From: Halobacteriales archaeon QS_8_65_32
GTDB lineage: Archaea; Halobacteriota; Halobacteria; Halobacteriales; Halococcaceae
Direction: 5' to 3'
Assembly (NCBI GenBank): GCA_003022925.1
Contig: PXRY01000001.1
Location: forward strand, 1-40,153
DNA: 40,153 nt
Each line of letters begins with the position of its first letter. Position 1 is the first letter of the stretch. A program made the position numbers and the translations under genes. Under the pieces are notes generated by a model that was given only the letters and a program-made list of their open reading frames with translations, was not told the origin of the DNA and did not search any database. Below are positions 36,786-40,153 of this stretch, one piece after another.

Positions 36786-39470
36786 ATGCGATTCGATCGA
36801 CTCACTGTCGAGAACTACCGCTGTTTCGAGACGGGAGAAGTGCGCTTCGAGCCGGGCGTGACGGTCGTTCGCGGGGTCAACGGTGCGGGCAAGTCCTCGC
36901 TACTCGAGGCGTGTTTCTTCGCGCTGTACGGCGCGGCGGCGCTTCGGACCGCGGATGCCAACCTGGCGGACGTTGTTACTACTGACGCCGAGAGCTGTGC
37001 GGTCGAGCTCTGGTTCACCCACGCGGGCGCGGAGTACCGCGTCCGCCGGGAACTCAGGCGCACGGACGACCGGGCGAACCAGTCGAGCGCCGTCCTGGAA
37101 ACCCCCGAGGGTCGGATCGACGGGGCGCGGGCGGTCGACGACCGGATCGCCTCGCTGTTCCGGATGGACGCCGAGGCCTTCCTCAGTTGTGCGTACGTCC
37201 GCCAGGGCGAGGTAAACAAGCTCGTCGAGGCCTCGGCGGCCGAACGCCAGGACATCATCGACGGACTCGTCCGGTTGGGCGTTTTGGAGACTTACCGGGA
37301 TCGGGCGTCGGCGGCGCGCCTCGGCGTGAAACACGTTCGCGACGCGGCGGCGGGCGCGCTCGAAGACGTGACCGACCAGCTCGACGAAAAGAGCGAATCG
37401 GACCTCCGGGCGGCGCGCGAGCGGGTGGCAGAACAACTGAGCGAGGTCGACGAACGGCTCTCCGACCTTCGCGAGGAGCGCGAGAGCCACGCCGAACGGA
37501 AAGCCGACGCCGAGGAGACGATCGACGCCCAGGAGGAAGCCAGAGCGGAGCTCGCGGAGGCCCGCGAGGCGGTCGCCGACGCGGCGGAAGCGGTCGAGAC
37601 CACCGAGGACGCCCGCGAGGCGGTCGCCGAGAAGCGGGCACGGACCGACGAGCGGATCGAGACGGCCGACGAGGAGGCCCGCGAGGCACTCGAAGCCGCG
37701 AGCACCGAGGGCGTCGAGATCGAACCGGACGCCGACGCCGAGGCGGTCGGGGCAGCGATCGACGCGATTACCGAGGAGCGATCGGCCGTTCAAAGCGAGA
37801 TCGAGACCACCCAGCTGCGGGCCGAACAAGCCCGGGAGCAGGTATCGGAGTTGAAAACGGCCGCCGAGACGCGCGAGGAGGACGCGACGGAGCGCGAGCA
37901 ACGGGCCGCGGACCTCGAAGAACGGATCGAGGGCGACGAGGCGACGATCGACGAGACGCGCGACGACATCGAGGAGATCGACGAACGGATCGAGACGGGG
38001 CAGGCGCGCTTCGAGGACACGCCAGTAGAATTCGGTGACGCCGAGGCGTTGCGCCGTGAGACGGCGAGCGAGCGCGAGACGGTCGCCGAGGAGCTAACCG
38101 AGGTCAGAAGCGACCTGAAGGCTCTGACCCAGAGCATCGAGCGGGCTGCAGAGCTCCGCGAGGCGGGCAAGTGCCCGACCTGCGGACAGGACGTCGCCGA
38201 GTCGCCACACGTCCACTCGCTCGACGACGACCGTGAACGGGCGAAAACTCTCGAAGCGAGGCACGAGACGCTGAGCGAGGAGGTCGAGAATATCGACGAG
38301 CGGATCGAACGAGCCGAGGATCTCGTCGAGATCGAGACGACCATCGACCTCTTGCGGGACAAACGCGCGGCGAAAACGGAGGTACTCGACGAACGCACCG
38401 ACGCGATCGAGGACAAGCGGACGCGGGTCGAAGACCTCCGCGAGGAGGCCGCGGCGAAGCGAGAGGAGGCCGCAGCGAAGCGAGAAGAACGCACGGAACG
38501 CGAGGCCCGGGCCACCGAATACGAGGACGACCTCGACGACCTGCGCGAGCGCAAAGAAGCCCTCCGCGGGCGGGGCACATGTCTCGAAACCGCCGCGGAA
38601 GCCTTCGAGACGCGTTCGGAACTCGAAGGCGAACGGCAACAGGCGGGAGAACGCTACGAACACCTCGGCGAACTGCTCGACGAACGCCGGGAGGGGCTCG
38701 CCGAGCGGCGATCTCGGTTGAGCGACCTCAAAGAACGCGTCGACGAAGCACGCGTCGCAGCAGCGAAGGAGACGAAAGAAGAGGCGACGGAGGAGATCGA
38801 CACGCTCGACACGGAAATCGAGGAGGTAGAGACCCGCCGCGACGGCCTTCAGAACCAGTTGGGGCGGATCGGAAGCGAACTCGATCAGGTGGCGTCGCTT
38901 CGCGAGCGTCGCGAGGACTTGGAAGAACGGGTCGGCGCGCTTTCGTCGCTGTACGAGGAGTGCGAGGAACTCCAGCGCATGTATGCCGACCTGCGGGCCG
39001 ATCTGCGCCAGCGCAACATCGCGGCGCTCGAACGGCTCGTGAACGAGGTGTTCGATCTCGCCTACCGCAACGACGCCTACGACCGGATCACGTTAGACGG
39101 CGAGTACCGGGCGACGATCCACGAGAAATCGGGGAACGTTCTCGAACCGGGCAAGCTCTCGGGCGGCGAGCGTGTTCTTTTCAATCTCGCGCTGCGCTGT
39201 GGGATCTATCAGCTGCTCGTCGAAGGCGCGGAAGGCACCGCGCCGATGCCCCCGCTCATCTTAGACGAGCCGACCGCTCACTTAGATGCGGGCCACGTCG
39301 ACCGAATCGACGGCGTGGTCTCGCGGATGCGCGAGATCGGCGTCGAACAGACGATCGTGGTCTCACACACCGACGAGCTGATCGACGCCGCCGACCACCG
39401 CATCGAGGTGACCCAACGGCCGGCGAGCAATCGCTCGGAGGCACACGCCGAGAGCGACCTGCTGGTCTGA
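36786..39470 (+). CDS. rad50: DNA double-strand break repair ATPase Rad50
   Basis: Walker A GVNGAGKSSLLEACFFALYG, zinc hook CPTCGQD, coiled coils, signature KLSGGERVLFNLALR, Walker B LILDEPTAHLD. Confidence 0.97.
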   Translation: MRFDRLTVENYRCFETGEVRFEPGVTVVRGVNGAGKSSLLEACFFALYGAAALRTADANLADVVTTDAESCAVELWFTHAGAEYRVRRELRRTDDRANQSSAVLETPEGRIDGARAVDDRIASLFRMDAEAFLSCAYVRQGEVNKLVEASAAERQDIIDGLVRLGVLETYRDRASAARLGVKHVRDAAAGALEDVTDQLDEKSESDLRAARERVAEQLSEVDERLSDLREERESHAERKADAEETIDAQEEARAELAEAREAVADAAEAVETTEDAREAVAEKRARTDERIETADEEAREALEAASTEGVEIEPDADAEAVGAAIDAITEERSAVQSEIETTQLRAEQAREQVSELKTAAETREEDATEREQRAADLEERIEGDEATIDETRDDIEEIDERIETGQARFEDTPVEFGDAEALRRETASERETVAEELTEVRSDLKALTQSIERAAELREAGKCPTCGQDVAESPHVHSLDDDRERAKTLEARHETLSEEVENIDERIERAEDLVEIETTIDLLRDKRAAKTEVLDERTDAIEDKRTRVEDLREEAAAKREEAAAKREERTEREARATEYEDDLDDLRERKEALRGRGTCLETAAEAFETRSELEGERQQAGERYEHLGELLDERREGLAERRSRLSDLKERVDEARVAAAKETKEEATEEIDTLDTEIEEVETRRDGLQNQLGRIGSELDQVASLRERREDLEERVGALSSLYEECEELQRMYADLRADLRQRNIAALERLVNEVFDLAYRNDAYDRITLDGEYRATIHEKSGNVLEPGKLSGGERVLFNLALRCGIYQLLVEGAEGTAPMPPLILDEPTAHLDAGHVDRIDGVVSRMREIGVEQTIVVSHTDELIDAADHRIEVTQRPASNRSEAHAESDLLV

Positions 39471-39524
39471 ACCGGTCGCTCCCTCGCCGTCGGCGGATCG
39501 GTCGGTTCGCCTATTGACCGTCGA

Positions 39525-40091
39525 TCACTCGACGTTCTCGCCCTGGTAGCTCCCCGCGTAGCTCCCGTCGTGGTCCGCGCGCGCGAGGACGAACTGGGCG
39601 AAGCGGGCACCGCGCTCGATCTCGATCTCGTGGTAGACTTCGAGGAGTCCCTCGCCACGACCGCGGTAGCCGGCGTCCCAGACCGCGGTGTCCACCGTAC
39701 AGGAGTTGCGCATGAGCGACGAGCGGGGGTAGACGAACCCAATGTGACCCTCGGGGATCTCGATTTCCTCGGCGTAGCGGGCCACGTAGCCGCCGGGTGA
39801 GAGCCGATAAACCGACGGGTCGTCGGTTCCGGGACCGTCGGCACCGCTTTCGATACCGCTACCGTCGGCGGCGTCGTTAGCGTCAACGTCGCTGCCGTCA
39901 GCGTCCCTCTCGGTGCCGTTCTCCGGTACGACCGGCTCGCGCTCGCCGACCCGCTTCCCGTCGCGGGCGATACGACCGGGCTCGCACCCGCGAAACACCG
40001 CATCGAGGGTGAGGTCGACGCCGCTGGGCTGGATCTGGATCGGGTCGATCGGCGAGACGAACTCGGCGACGAAGGAACCGGATTCGAACAT
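39525..40091 (-). CDS. dUTPase/dCTP deaminase-family protein
   Basis: QPSGVDLTLDAVFRG, EIEIPEGHIGFVYPRSSLMRNSCTVDTAVWDAGYRGRGEGLLEV; acidic insertion in the middle. Confidence 0.87.
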   Translation of the reverse strand: MFESGSFVAEFVSPIDPIQIQPSGVDLTLDAVFRGCEPGRIARDGKRVGEREPVVPENGTERDADGSDVDANDAADGSGIESGADGPGTDDPSVYRLSPGGYVARYAEEIEIPEGHIGFVYPRSSLMRNSCTVDTAVWDAGYRGRGEGLLEVYHEIEIERGARFAQFVLARADHDGSYAGSYQGENVE

Positions 40092-40153
40092 ACTCGCCGG
40101 GCGAACGGAACGGACAAGGATCTATCGAGTCCTCCCGGATTTCGTGACGTTCC

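Noticed and set aside
35777-36805. 342-aa Ser/Pro-rich minus ORF opposite the Mre11 tail
   Set aside because: Composition is the complement of the acidic repeats; no independent support.

Overview
The window is a 40 kb high-GC haloarchaeal chromosomal segment. Evidence: acidic proteomes, TATA-type promoters close to start codons, archaeal RIO2 and Mre11/Rad50. Most of it is ordinary core genome: SPFH protein, ferritin-like protein, UvrC, ABC-2 exporter, ZIP transporter with a DtxR-family regulator and a GDT1/TMEM165 gene, LigA, SDR, class V aminotransferase, MFS, EamA, NAD-kinase-like, a PLP sulfhydrylase/CGS with MetX, sulfatase, SerB, a TAT lipoprotein, SerA, RIO2, Mre11-Rad50 and a dUTPase/Dcd-family protein. 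Less ordinary observations: (1) a ~355 bp MITE-like element at 30326-30680 containing six consecutive 9-11 bp hairpins of unrelated sequence, with a shorter hairpin-poor relative at 9353-9559 and degenerate relatives near 1170 and 16000; (2) four copies of a ~26 bp repeat (GTAAAYTRCATAYYGCGATAYARAA) in alternating orientation at the borders of a pseudogene-rich stretch, 32.3-34.9 kb; (3) a 17-bp tandem duplication that frameshifts the RIO2 kinase; (4) in-frame stops in a GDT1 gene (TAA in the GDKT-Q motif), a small HTH gene (TAG, revealed by alignment to an intact paralog in the same window) and an alpha/beta hydrolase (TAG plus a homopolymer frameshift); (5) a compact putative Mn/Fe regulon with DtxR-like operators upstream of ZIP, the regulator and GDT1; (6) low-complexity acidic insertions inside many core enzymes, including one between the two halves of the UvrC GIY-YIG motif. 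No CRISPR array, tRNA, rRNA or intact transposase was found. All calls were made by eye from the sequence and the supplied ORF track; no homology search was run.
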